The notes below the pieces were generated by a model, which had not been told where the DNA came from, did not search any database, and worked only from the letters and a program-made list of their open reading frames with translations. Position numbers and translations under genes: made by a program. Positions 11,238-28,804 of a stretch of DNA of 64,000 nucleotides are shown piece by piece (position 1 is the stretch's first letter; every line of letters starts with the position of its first letter). The DNA comes from Haliclona indistincta (Eukaryota; Porifera; Demospongiae; Haplosclerida; Chalinidae), in assembly GCA_964017065.1 (NCBI GenBank), contig OZ024785.1, forward strand, positions 1,569,142 through 1,633,141, given 5' to 3'.

Positions 11238-12144
11238 CTACTATTTCTTAGTATAGTCAGCTACCATCTCTAACTAACACTTTCCGTCTTTTTTAGACAC
11301 GAAAACATTCTGTGGCTGTACGGCTTTTTCCATGACAATAATTATGAGAGTGTATCTTGTACTAGAGTATGCTCCCGGAGGAGAGCTGTCTAAGCTACTT
11401 CCGAAGAACGGTCATTTTAGTGAAAAACAATCTGCTACTGTAAGCATACATTGTCAGACCTCTCTCCGCTCTCTTTATTCCAACATGTAGTACATTTTCC
11501 AGCTTACCAAGGCACTAAGGTACTGTCACTCAAAGAAGGTGATTCATCAAGACATCATGCAAACCAGAGAATCTACTTCTCAATCGCAAGGTACTGCAAT
11601 CATACTGTATCTGATGAGAAGGTACATGATGTACCACACTAGGGTGATCTTAAAATTTCCGACTTCGGCTGCTCAGTGCATGCCCCATCCTCCAGGTACA
11701 GACACACACACAAGTTACGTATTGTAATGTATTAATTTTGTATACAACAGGCAAACTACAATATGTGGTACGCTAGACTACTTACCACCTGAAATGGTCG
11801 GCAATAATTCTTACGGAGAAAAGGTGCGTTGTAAAAGTAGCTTGCTGGTAATGATTTGTGGAGTCTTGGTGTGCTGTGCTACGAGTTTCTAGTCGGGAAG
11901 CCTCCGTTTGAGACAGAAACAACTGCTCAGACCTATAAAAGAATTGTGAATGTCGACCTGAAGTTCCCAAAGGATGTTTCACCTGGAGCGAGAGACCTCA
12001 TCTCTAAAGTAAGATAGTCACAACCATCTTTATTATCGGTGAGTTCTCTTCGTTCAGCTGGTTCAATATAATCCTTAAGAACGACTGTCTCTGGATGAAG
12101 TCTTGAATCATCCCTGGATTGTGGAGAACACCCCTCAACCTTGA

Positions 12145-12627
12145 ACTGTCCTGCAGACTAGTGGTATCTGCCCCGTACCAGTACCCTGTACCTATGATCT
12201 GCCTTCTATATATCTACCATGACTTTGTTGTTATAATATTATTTATTTTCTCATCTCAGTGCTACTAACTGAGTGCTTATAATGGTCTGCTTCACTGCTG
12301 ATCACTGTGAAGATATGAAGTGATTCACTGCATGCGCGCCCTCTCAGATCATTGAATTGATGTATCCATGAATTGATGGAGAAATTAGGCAAAATTAACA
12401 CTATTGTACAAACGCGTGTTTATAGTTTCCCGCCAAATTCTTATTAGAGCTCACTTGAAGATGTGTACAATGTTCGCTTGGTGACGGTTCATGAATGTTT
12501 TTGAAGTTTTTTTATCCCGGTTACGTAGAATATATAATCTATGCGCTTTATATTGACCGCCAATCGTTCGGGCTCCAGCAACTAGTTGTCAACTTTGCAG
12601 TTTGCTCTAAGCATTGCAGTGACCGAC
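12145..12627. repeat. Receptor-flank repeat and gene A upstream region
   Basis: About 12270-12470 resembles the 3' flanks of receptor genes E (36590-36740) and F (53540-53660). It shares a GATATGAAGT..ATTCACT motif, ACTGTACAAAC-like words and GCCAAATTCTTATTAGAGCTC. Gene A therefore sits directly behind an old receptor 3' flank. The last 140 bases, including the 5' UTR of A, reappear upstream of gene H at about 62440-62530. I could not pick out a TATA box with confidence. Confidence 0.55.
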
Positions 12628-17216
<4,589 letters not shown>

Positions 17217-17841
17217 TGTGTGAATGTACTCGATTTACAAAATTGAATTAAAGCACACTTTATGATTCTGTAAGCAATAATATTATCAGAGTCAAGAGTT
17301 CATTAAGTAAGAGTATGCAACAGTCAATATACCCCGTTGGACGGTGTTGGGCATTTTCTATGTCACAAGTAAGCCCCCATAAAGCAGAAAGCATTAGGGC
17401 TGCGATGAACTCTTGTCAGAGTATAATTATGCCCATGCACAGTTTTCACTGTATATAAATAATGAAGCACTATGGCACTAGAATTCTGTATTCTGTAGCT
17501 GAGTATGACAGTCTTCAACAAGAGACACCTTCAGTCCTAGAACTACTGATAAGCATACCAGACATGCTTTGACTATATATACATAGCTACTGCAGCTATT
17601 AGAATTATAGGAGCTACATGTACATAATGAAATACAGCTGCAGCAAGACCACTGTACTCATTATTGCTGCTAGACTTAGCCTTAGCTGCTTGTCGTTTGC
17701 AGAATATGTACGTGATGCTTGGACAATGCAGATACAGCGGTTGCACCTAAGCAATCAGAAGCCTAGCAGTGCTGACCACATGAAATGCAGCTGGGCGTGC
17801 CTATAATCACACACGCACCTTGCTTGAGCTGTCGCTGCTTG
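17217..17841. repeat. 3' flank of receptor A, shared with receptor C
   Basis: Matches 26400-26975 in the same order: AGAGTCAAGAGTTCATTAAGTAAGAGTATG, GGGCTGCGATGAACTCTTGTCAGAG, CTAGAATTCTGTAGCTGAGTATGACAGTC and CAATGCAGATACAG-GGTTGCACC. The match resumes at 19278 after a transposon. No coding exon was recognised. Confidence 0.75.
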
Positions 17842-19268
<1,427 letters not shown>

Positions 19269-20182
19269 CGCTGCTTGTCGATCGCACGATTGGTTTCTCC
19301 GCACTCGCTGTGCTACCTTGAGTACAGAATTATCCTACAAGCTGCTAAGAAGACTGTAGTAGACAGCTTTGTCTTCAGCGAACTCCGGCAATGCTGAGCG
19401 AGTCCAGCAACGCCATTCAAGGTAATTTTGCTCGTTAATAATTTCTTATGAGTATGCAATCTCTTGTATCTACCTGGTTTCTACCCATACATTGCAGCAA
19501 AGCTTCTTTACGCCAAGCTAGTCTGAAAACTGTGACTTGTGAGGTGTACTTGTACTGGTTTAATGGTTGTTAGAATATCATTAACTGCGCTTGCATGAAG
19601 ACTTTGAAGAGATGTTACACCATCTGTGCACCATTTGTTGCTACGCCACTATCTACATGTAGTTCTGTATCTCATGTTGTAATCTGCTTGATACCTTATA
19701 ATTTATTATCGCTATTTTGATCTCAGTTGCTGTCACCTCAATCAAACAACCTAAAATGCATGACAAAAGTAATAAATTCTGGACTGTTGTTATCTGAAAC
19801 AATAAATTCAAAATGCATGCAACTCACACATTAAATTTTGTGTGATAGTTGTGGTGTCTGCATGCGGTTGCAGACAGTATTCTGGTATTAGGTGAGAGAC
19901 ATCCTATCTTATTCACTTCAAGATAAACTTTTACTCAGCGTCGTAGTAGAGTGGATTGGTATAGCTATAGTGCGGGCGAATCGTGATGTTCATTTTATGA
20001 CGACTTATTATGACAGTTATCTGTATGCACCGTAGCAGTGAGGATAAATACACAGCCCACAGCAAAGCCTGCAAATCTTAATCGCCATGTCAAATGATAA
20101 TTACTTACCACTAGGTCTTATGAAAATCCTCAATTTCTGAACTTGATTCTGTCGTGGATTCCCCATCATTATGCTCTTAACA
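19269..20182. repeat. Continuation of the A/C shared flank, then receptor B upstream
   Basis: 19284-19700 matches 26975-27340, including CGCACGATTGGTTTCTCCGC and an ATG segment reading MLSESSNAIQ before a GT donor (19392 and 27088). That segment could be a first exon of an unrecognised gene or part of a repeat. From 19700 to 20182 I see nothing beyond AT-rich spacer. Confidence 0.55.
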
Positions 20183-23100
20183 ATGACTATGATGATACTA
20201 GGATTGAGTTTTTTGTTGAAATTAGCCCAACCCACTTCAGGTAACTATCAGTAGTACAGCTTTATTAATAATATTATAGAGTCATGTATGTTGATGCAGT
20301 GGTACTCACACAAACAACTCCTCTCAGTGGTGTTGGTGTGTGTCCAGGACAAGAAATCATCTTTTCATGTAATTCATCAATATCAAACGATGTTATTTGG
20401 ACTCTTCGAAGATGGTAATTTTAGCGGGTCTGCAGTTGGATTTAACGACTCCATTATATGGAACTTCAGAATAAAGATTGTTGAACGCGTTACAATATTT
20501 CCATTTAGTATAGTGTCTACGGCCACATTGAAGAATGTGCTTTTCTCTCATAACAATACCAAAATTAAGTGTACTTCTCTTGACACCAGCCCCCCATTAA
20601 TTTCCAGTGAGTCAAAATCAGTGTTAGTATTAGGTGAGTTGAATTCCTCTTTAGTTGTTGCACTAAATGCATTCATATACCGGTATAGCAGTCAGTAAAA
20701 TTAATCCATAATTTATATTTTATTGGAAAAAGGTCTCACTTCTCATCCATCTGATCTGATTTTTACTCCACAAAATGGGTCATCAGCCATGCTGTCATGG
20801 TCACCACCAGCCGTTGACAACAACTGTTCATTCTGTTACGTTGTCAATGGTCAGATCAACGGCAGTTTATTAGTTCAGCAGCACAGAACCAACATGACTA
20901 CATCACTGATTGTTACTGGCTTGACTATTGCTACAATGTATCAGTTTGCTGTGGCTGTTGAAGATACTGACTTGACAACAGGCCCATGGAGTGAGATGGT
21001 GAATATATTATGGGATGGTAAGTGATTGTAATAAAGTAATCTAATATTCATGATTCATACAGTCCCACTAAAATTTAATAATGTGTCTTTTGTGATGAAG
21101 ATGAATACTATTGAAGTAAACTGGGCGGTCAGTTTTTAACTATTATAATTATTGTTAAGGCCACACAAAGTTAATTTTCTGTTTCTGGTCCAACCAGTTG
21201 AATAAAAATGACCAGGCAACCAGGCTACTTTTTTATTAAACTAAGTAAGTACTTGTTATTCTACAGGCATTGTTCATTTTAAGGTATATTTAAGGTCAAT
21301 AAATTGACTACCACGGACCATGAACGTTGACAAGATAGACAATGAACAGATTTCACAAACCCTCGGCGGGCATGCCATTCACATTGTAGTGTCAGTCTGC
21401 ATAGCTGCAAACTCCATAAATTAGTATGTCGGATTAAATGGACTGTCAAGGTGCGTTAGGTGGGCGTGACTACAACCACGTGTGCAGTAAGCGGACAACC
21501 TTTTCTTGAAGTATCTATGCATCCCAGAGCTGTGCTACAGTTCAAATCGACTGTAAGAGTACCTAGACAGCCAACCATGAGCGTTTTTGTCCTCAGAGAG
21601 GTCCGAGACGGCCGTCAAGGTGAGCCAGTCGTAACTCGCGAACGAAAGCATTTTCGCAAAATCCACGAGTCAAATTGCAAGCTCTGGTCGTGCTTAGTCC
21701 GTCTTGCCTTAGTCGACGCGTAGAAGTGATCGCTGTTCTCTGTAGCTCGATGGACAGAATGCGACCAGGCAAGTACTTTTTTTTATTTTTATTATTATTA
21801 TTATTATTACTGTTGCCCTTTACGGGATAATAATGACAAAAACAAGAACTAAGTAAATGAAATAAAAAATATAGAGTCAGTCTGTGAACTTTAGACATGA
21901 GATTTTCTCAGCAAGGTTAATAAGATCATGAAAGTTCTTGTTCTCCAGCCATTGTATTGTGGTCTCAGTGCTGTATTTTGACTCAGGTAGATGACTTGAA
22001 AACAGATGTTCATAATAGTTCGATGGAATTTTATCGCCACAATGAGGACATAGTCTCTCACCAAAGGTCGGTCTTGAAAGAGCATTAAAAATCCCCTGCA
22101 TTAGCTTAGTTCCACGAACACCCAGCTCAAGTGCCTCATCCCATATGCTGTTCCAACTTGAGGCAATATTAGCTGTAGCTGACACAAGTGAGAGCGAGGG
22201 ATGAGACTTGGACTCCACTAGTGTTCCTTCCCAGTCACTCGCAAGAATATCTTGCTTCGCATCATGAACAATTGAAAGTGCATCAGGAGGATTGTGAAGA
22301 CAGAGTTGCAGGAAATTGGTGCCAAAGAAGCTCTCCAGAAAACGGCATTGTTGTACCAGACTTTGTTGTACCGGCATTGTTGTACCGGCATTGTTGTACC
22401 GTAACCCTCGCGCATGCGCCGAGGGTTAATTATATTACAAAAACATGTACATTGACCTTCAAAAATTGACCAGCAAGGAGACCAGAAACATAAAATTTAA
22501 TTTACATGGCCTAATATAATTATTGTTATTGAAAACCTATAGTTGCCAGTACAGCTGGGGATCAGTACACCACGTCCTCCTATTATCCATTATATAATAA
22601 CACATAATATCACGGCAGTATCAGGAGATACAATGATGCATACTGTTACTAGTCCTATGGCAGTTATATCTCTCAACGGAGTGCCATCAGGAAACTATTA
22701 TGTTGAAGTTGCTGCTGAGAATATAGTTGGATTAGGAGAAAGTATTTTGATGTTAACTACCGGTATGTACATGTATATGTTGTGCATAACCATGGATTGT
22801 AGAATGTAGATGAATTAAAGTAAAATGTAGGATGATTTCAAAAGGATATAGATTAGCAATGAGGATATCTGACACTGGCTAAGTGAGGACTAGTATTTTT
22901 TATTCCACAGTAACAGTACCATCGACAGCAATAACAATAAACAAGTACTCATCCATTACTTCTGTTAGCACTTTCTTGACATCATCGGTGAAACAAATGA
23001 TACCTTCTTTATTGCAGTATGTTGAGACCACTACAGGTGAAATTCATTTTTATAGCTGCTTATACAGGCAGTTGTTATAAAGCACTATGCATTCAATTTC

Positions 23101-23796
23101 TGCTAAGACCTGGTGAGGATATTGTGTATCTTCTAAAAACTTCAGCTTTTTGACGAACCACCTGTCACAATAGCATCAGTAACTTATGCTACAAACGATC
23201 CACTAGGCTCTTCAGACTCCACAGGCACATCAAGGATCTTCACCAGGTTTTAGCACTGTAGCAATTGTAGATACCTTTTGCAAATAAAAACAGTTAAAAT
23301 CTGGTTAAAATTGTATAATTTTCTGTTTTCAGTTAATATAGATCAACCAAGTAGTGAAAACACTTTCAATGGTGAGATAAAAATTTACACAGGCAACAGT
23401 GAAATAATGCTTTTGCATTTTATTACAGCTATTACTACAGTAGCTGTGGTTCTTGTTAGCGTCTTGATAGTATCAGTGATCAGTACAGCTATTATCACTA
23501 GTATCATTGTGTGGTGTGTTATGAGGAGAAGGAGACCATCATCAAATGCTACAGCAACTACTGACCATGATAAAGAACAAGTCACTGAGCTAGCTACAGT
23601 GATCTATGACACACCTAATGTCATCAAGGCCGAACACACCATCACTACTCAAGAGAATGTAGCTTATGGAGGGACAATACCACTCAAAGAGAATGTAGCT
23701 TATGGAGGGACAATACCACTCAAAGAGAATGTAGCTTATGGAGGGACAATACCACTCCAACACAATGAGGCTTATCAACAAGTGAATATCAACTAA
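20183..23796 (+). CDS. Receptor B: Ig-like, two FN3, transmembrane; frameshifted Ig exon
   Basis: Exons: 20183..20240 (signal peptide MTMMILGLSFLLKLAQPTS), 20300..20633 (Ig-like, VCPGQEIIFSC), 20733..21017 (FN3, ends GPWSEMVNILWDG), 21063..21127 and 22543..22762 (split second FN3), 22911..23036 and 23333..23371 (Thr/Ser stalk), 23429..23796 (membrane segment and tail). The tail has three NVAYGGTIPL units then EAYQQVNIN. The Ig exon is 334 bases, one more than a multiple of three: the frame changes near 20400, between VIWTL and FEDG. This is either a real disabling change or a base error. The intron at 21128-22542 swelled by a LINE insertion. Ectodomain closest to D, membrane exon closest to A, C and F. 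Confidence 0.75.
21779..22420 (-). mobile_element. LINE fragment, 3' end (minus strand)
   Basis: The reading frame at 22377..21877 matches the C-terminal region of the LINE at 38837-40985: both share QQC..LES, QLCLH.P.DAL, SW..IWD.AL..G.RG and a CPHCGDKIPSNYYEHLFSSH zinc knuckle (CNLCG.PVDSSWLSHLCSEH in the other). The plus strand shows (ATT)n next to a T-run at 21779-21814, which is the element's (AAT)n tail. It is 5'-truncated, as LINE copies usually are. Short TTGTTGTACCGGCA repeats mark the 5' edge at 22345-22400. It lies in an intron of receptor B. Confidence 0.8.
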
Positions 23797-24476
23797 TGTG
23801 TGGATGTACTGAGTGCTTGACTTGACTACATGTATAAAACTTGTTACAGCAGTGTTTATTATGCAAACTAGTAGATTGTGTGGTTTTCAATGATGGACTA
23901 TTATACTAGTGTAAAACTCTAATAAGTACTAGTGACAAATGTGAAGATATGAAGTTATTCACCACTTGTCCTCTCACTGAAGTGATGTATAAATGAAGAC
24001 ACTACTGTTAAAACGTGTTTTTCTTGCTTCTCAGTCTCTTCTCAGTAAACACTTAAAATAATAGCAGGAAGTTCAAGAGAAGCGACTGATTTATGCAGAT
24101 CTTGGAACTGCTCCAGGAAGACGACCAATGGCTGCACCATTGTCAACACATGATCAAGTTGTGTACTCCACAGTTAACTCAAATATGAATTAGTTTGATT
24201 TTGAATGGTTTTACCTTAAATTGACACTGCTGATAGCTATTAGCATGCATAAAAATTATGATTATGATGTTGCAGTGACAAGCATCATTTCATGAGGTTG
24301 TGTGTACCATAATTTCTTATCCATGTGTCTGTCAAAGTGACTAAATAGATCTAGGGGAGCCCATAGAAACAAGTTTTGGGTTTGTTTCTATGGGCTCCTG
24401 ATACATCTTAAATGTATTCATGAGATTATGCCTGGCCAATGGGTGTGTCATGTATTCATAGAGACCTACGTTTATC
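23797..24476. other. Intergenic between receptors B and C
   Basis: The first part resembles other receptor 3' flanks (GATATGAAGTTATTCAC at 23946). An inverted repeat at 24355-24401 (GGAGCCCATAGAAACAA and complement around a 9-base loop) is probably a miniature transposon remnant. No gene seen. Confidence 0.6.
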
Positions 24477-26375
24477 ATGTTGCTCAAAACGAATGGTTTT
24501 GTGCTAATTTATTTAGCCATGACAACAAGTAAGCTATCATACATGTATTCAGAGCTCTAACTATGTGTCTTCAGCAGATCTAGTGACAGCTCAAGATACT
24601 GTCACACTTCAGCAAATTGAGCCAGCTAGTGGACTATCAGCCTGTCCTGGACAAGATGTCACTATCAACTGTACTATTGTTAGAGAGACCAATATACCAG
24701 GAGCTGAACAACCAACATTGACTTGGGTATACAGAGATATTAGGCTCATATACAGAGAAGGAGTATTACTAGCTACATCTGATCCACTCAACAATGGTGT
24801 CTATACTGCTGTATTTAGCTATTCACACTTTTATGTGAACTCAGTTGCCACAATTTTAAATGTTTCATTGACTCACCATAATAGCAGTATTCGATGTTTA
24901 ACATCAGGTAGTATTCCTACGCAAGTCAAGACAAAAATAGCGGGTCAGTTTAAAACTAAAATTGAAATGTGTGATTTCAACAATGTATATTGAATTAATG
25001 CTACTCAAAGGTGCAGCAACGTCTCCTTCAAATCTGAAGATCACTGCCAGCAAGCTACCAGTATCACTAACATGGCTAGCTCCTCCTAATGGACCCACAG
25101 ACTGTGTCTTCAACTACACTATCAATATCACTAACTACAGTAGCTCTAGTTCGTACTACAGTACTAGCAACACTGAGTCACTGATACTGACTGATGACCT
25201 GATCACTCGTGGACACAACTACTCATTTGCTGTGGCTGTTACTGACAGTACAGGACAACATGGACCATGGAGTGATCAACTCACCGTCACATATGATGGT
25301 AGGTACCTTACTATTTGTAATAAATTGTAATAATTCTTGTTTACAGTTCCTGGTATTGTAATATACTTTACTGCAAAGTTAGATCTATCAAACATTATTG
25401 TCATGTGGCAGGTATAATTATAATTGTTAACTTATTAATTTAGTCAATTAATTTATTTATTACAGCCTCCTCCTCCACTGATTGCTGGTTTCCCAGTCCT
25501 TCACTATGTAGTGTCTTATAATACCAGTACTGATAACAGCACACTGATACACACACAAGTGAACTCTTCTATGACTAGCTACACAGTGTCTGGTGTACCA
25601 GGAGTAACCTACTATATTTCAGTGATTGCTGTCAATGCTCTGGGACCAGGAGCTATCAGTGATTTCTCTATAGTGAATGGTGAAATAAACAAGTATCATA
25701 AATCACTCGTATTATCATAGGCTTGTTGTTATAGTGCCACTAACAACTGCAATACAAGTCTCAACTAGTACTCAGCTAGTTCAAGCATACTACACTTCTA
25801 GTGAGTTTATTTTATCCATGTTTTCATAAGACTGCATAGCTGTAGACCAAGTACACATAACATCATCTGAGACACAAGTAAGCTGTTTACAATCATCAAT
25901 TCCTATGGACAGAAGCAGCTCTACAGTTATAGGTAAGCAACAATATTGATGACACAACATAATGATACTTGGCCGTGTGTCATCATTATATGTTTCTCCT
26001 TTCTCTATAGTAACCACAGTATCTGTTAGTGTCTTGATAGTATCAGTGATCAGTACAGCTATTATCAGTAGTATCATTGTGTGGTGTGTTATGAGGAGAA
26101 GGAGAACATCATCACATGCTACAGCAACTACTGACCATGATAAAGAACAAGTCACTGAGCTAGCTACAGTGATCTATGACACACCTAATGTCATCAAGGA
26201 ACACACCATCACTACTCAAGAGAATGTAGCATATGGAGGGACAATACCTCTCAAAGAGAATGTAGCTTATGGAGGGACAATACCACTCAAAGAGAATGCA
26301 GCTTATGGAGGGACAATACCACTCAAAGAGAATGCAGCTTATGGAGGGACAATATATACCACTCACACACAATGA
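24477..26375 (+). CDS. Receptor C: Ig-like, two FN3, stalk, transmembrane
   Basis: Eight exons: 24477..24528 (signal peptide MLLKTNGFVLIYLAMTT), 24575..24943 (Ig-like, ACPGQDVTINC to SSIRC), 25011..25298 (FN3), 25347..25411 plus 25466..25679 (second FN3, split after MWQ), 25735..25800 and 25840..25932 (stalk), 26011..26375 (membrane segment and tail). All phases agree, giving 503 residues. The tail has VIYDTP and four AYGGTI units (two ENV, two ENA). Extra bases after the fourth unit shift the frame, so the protein ends IYTTHTQ and loses EAYQQVNIN, which is still readable in another frame up to 26402. The cytoplasmic end is therefore shorter than in its relatives. Confidence 0.88.
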
Positions 26376-28804
26376 GGCTTATCAACAAGTGAATATCAAC
26401 TGATGTGTGAATGTACTACAGTGTACAAAATTGAATTAATGTATACTTTTATGATTCTGTATGCAACTGTCAGAGTCAAGAGTTCATTAAGTAAGAGTAT
26501 GTAACAGTCAATACACCCGTTGGACATTTTCTACATCACAACTTTATACAGCAGAAAGAATAGGGCTGCGATGAACTCTTGTCAGAGTACAATTATTTAG
26601 TACAAATGGTAACAATTTTATTGGTTGCTTAGTGCCCATGCACAGAATACATTTATTTACCACATTCTCACTGTAAAGTATAAGTGAGGTGGAATTTCAG
26701 GTGGAGTAGATCGGTGCACTGAGTTTACATGTAATGTGACAGCACTAGAATTCTGTAGCTGAGTATGACAGTCCTGACCACAAACTTAGTGATGTGACAC
26801 GGCCTTCAGCCCTAGAACTACTGAAAATCATTAGACTTAGCTGCTTATCGTTTGCAGAATATGTACGTGTATGCTTGGACAATGCAGATACAGTGGTTGC
26901 ACCTAAGCAATCGTGTTTACCACATGAAATTCATCTGGGCGTGCCTATAATTACCCGCACCTTGCTTGAGCTTGGCTATTGCACGATTGGTTTCTCCGCA
27001 CTCGCTGTGCTACCTTGAGTACAGAATTGTCCTACAAGCTGCTAAGAAGACTGTGGTACAGCTTTGTCTTCAGCGAACTCAGGCAATGCTGAGCGAGTCA
27101 AGCAACGCCATTCAAGGTACTTTTCTTTATATGAGCATGCAATCTCTTGTATCTACCTGGTATCTATCTATACATTGCATCCTTCTCTACGCCAAGCTAG
27201 TCTGAAGACTAGGGCTTAGTGTGACTTATGTGGTGAGCTAGTTTAGTGGGCGTGATAATTAGTTTGGAATATAATTAACTGGAGGAGCTAGTTGCTGCAG
27301 CATCTGTGCACCATTTGTTGCTACACCACTATCTAGTCCACTAGCTACTGATTTAAGAGAGTATAATACCTTTGATTGTTTGTGGATCCCATAACTGACA
27401 AGGAATATTCAAAATAGATTTTTTAGCTTTCTTGCAGATGCTAGACACTTTTTCAGATAAAATGACACCTAGGTATAGCGTATTTCAGTGGCGTAGGAAT
27501 AAATGGTGCACTGGTGCTGGAGCTAGGGATGCGTCTAATATGCCGGCATAATTTACGGAATAATTGGTCCGTAAAAGCATAAGGCATAATGCGGGAATAA
27601 CCGGGAAGTAAACGAAATAAAACCAACGTGAATGTGAATGGCAGCCAGCAGTAGTGGTAGTACTAGTTGTAGCAGAAGTTCTAGAGCCAGTTCCAGCTAC
27701 TCGACAACTACTGAAGTTCCTGATATCGATTCTGAAAGAATCGTTATGCTCAGATACAATAGACAGCCAATCTAATCATCAATCATGCATTGTACTGTTC
27801 TGGTTTTTTTTTTAATAATAGAGCATAATTGGAATATTGTAGAGCATAACCGGCGTAATTCTTCGGCAATGCCTGAAAGCATAATAGGAAAGAAAAAAAG
27901 CATATTAGACTCATCCCTAGCTGGAGCATCACCTTGAATTTACCTATTCACTACTAATTAACACGCCCAGGCTTCGTGAATATCATTAATTAAACAAACG
28001 CAAAGCAATACTTATTATTTTTTGCATACTTTTCAAGGCGATCGTCCACGCAGCCGCCTCAGCAAGACCAAGACTGCAAATTCGCGGCACAGCGTACTGT
28101 GCTGTGCTAGCAATACACTGGAAATTGCATGATCATGAATAATAATAATTAGCAAAAATTTTCAGTCGCACTTTACGCGCCCACTCGTTGTAAGTTCTGC
28201 ATCACTTTGAAAAAATCTTCCTAAGCCACTGTATTTGGTGTTCCTTTCAAAAACTTGACAGTTACTTAGTCTCTCGGTCCAGCTGACGTGTAATAATCCC
28301 GAGGGCTATGGCATGAGTAGCTAATGTGGTAACAATGATATGCTCTTCAGGTGCAGACACTATTCGAAAAAATCTGTAATCAAATGCATTCACATTTCAC
28401 ACTTGTACTCTACTATAATGTCACTCTCACATTACATCATGAGCTCCTGTTCATCGTTACTTGAATGAGCCTACATGTTCAAGTCATTAATATTACGAGG
28501 GACACTTGGCACTTCAGTAAGTAACGTTTACAGAGGAGGGTCCAGATGTAATGATTTTAAGGATTGTATCAGTCCTCATTAAGTGAGCGTCCATATACTA
28601 TTATGAGGGTATCCACAACGTACAAGGGCTAGCTGAAAATTCAACAATATATGAGTCTAATTTCTTTATATGCGAGTTACACACTGTTTAATTCTAAATA
28701 TAATTTTGTATCATTGCCAATCTACCATCCCTATGTATTTGGTTATATATTTTTCTATCCAGTTTGTGACAGACTTACGAGGCAGTATATCTCCTATTAC
28801 CAGT
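26376..28804. repeat. 3' flank of receptor C (shared with A) and spacer
   Basis: 26400-27340 is the copy of the receptor A flank and has no TIR element, so it shows the empty site. 27340-28804 holds a small hAT-like element (27524-27919, listed separately). The rest is AT-rich with no gene or RNA that I can recognise. Confidence 0.7.
27524..27919. mobile_element. hAT-like miniature element with 8-bp duplication
   Basis: Inverted ends TAGGGATGCGTCTAATATG and, reversed, TAGGGATGAGTCTAATATG. The 8-bp direct repeat GCTGGAGC flanks it (27516-27523, 27920-27927). At 396 bases it has no coding capacity. The interior has repeated GCATAAT words. Confidence 0.8.

Larger units (their letters stand above)
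7815..11920. repeat. Second copy of the duplicated block
   Basis: Same sequence as 1-4106, but here it joins continuously on both sides: to the remaining HMG exons at its left and to the last Aurora exons at its right. This is therefore the better-assembled copy. Confidence 0.9.
8258..12144 (+). pseudogene. Aurora-type kinase pseudogene (full-length relic)
   Basis: This carries the same exons and lesions as the first copy and continues to the C-terminus: [26 protein letters not shown], a short intron, then LVQYNP, an in-frame TAA at 12076-12078, and ERLSLDEVLNHPWIVENTPQ with a normal TGA at 12142-12144. The Aurora end is thus readable but interrupted. With the shift before YLVLEYA, the HQD catalytic loop, the four-base insertion before KPENLLL, the added bases before DLWSLG and this nonsense codon, it cannot make an active kinase as written. 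The HQD change alone would impair catalysis. Clustered sequencing errors are an alternative, but five lesions make decay more likely. Confidence 0.85.

Noticed and set aside
23146..23250. Extra stalk exon of receptor B after CTTCAG
   Set aside because: In the required phase it reads a stop (TGA) after two codons, so it is unlikely to be an exon.
23590..26372. Minus-strand frames repeating CPSISYILFEWY
   Set aside because: They are antisense shadows of the NVAYGGTIPL tail repeats at 23590-23781, 26160-26372 and 30500-30757; no start context or independent conservation.
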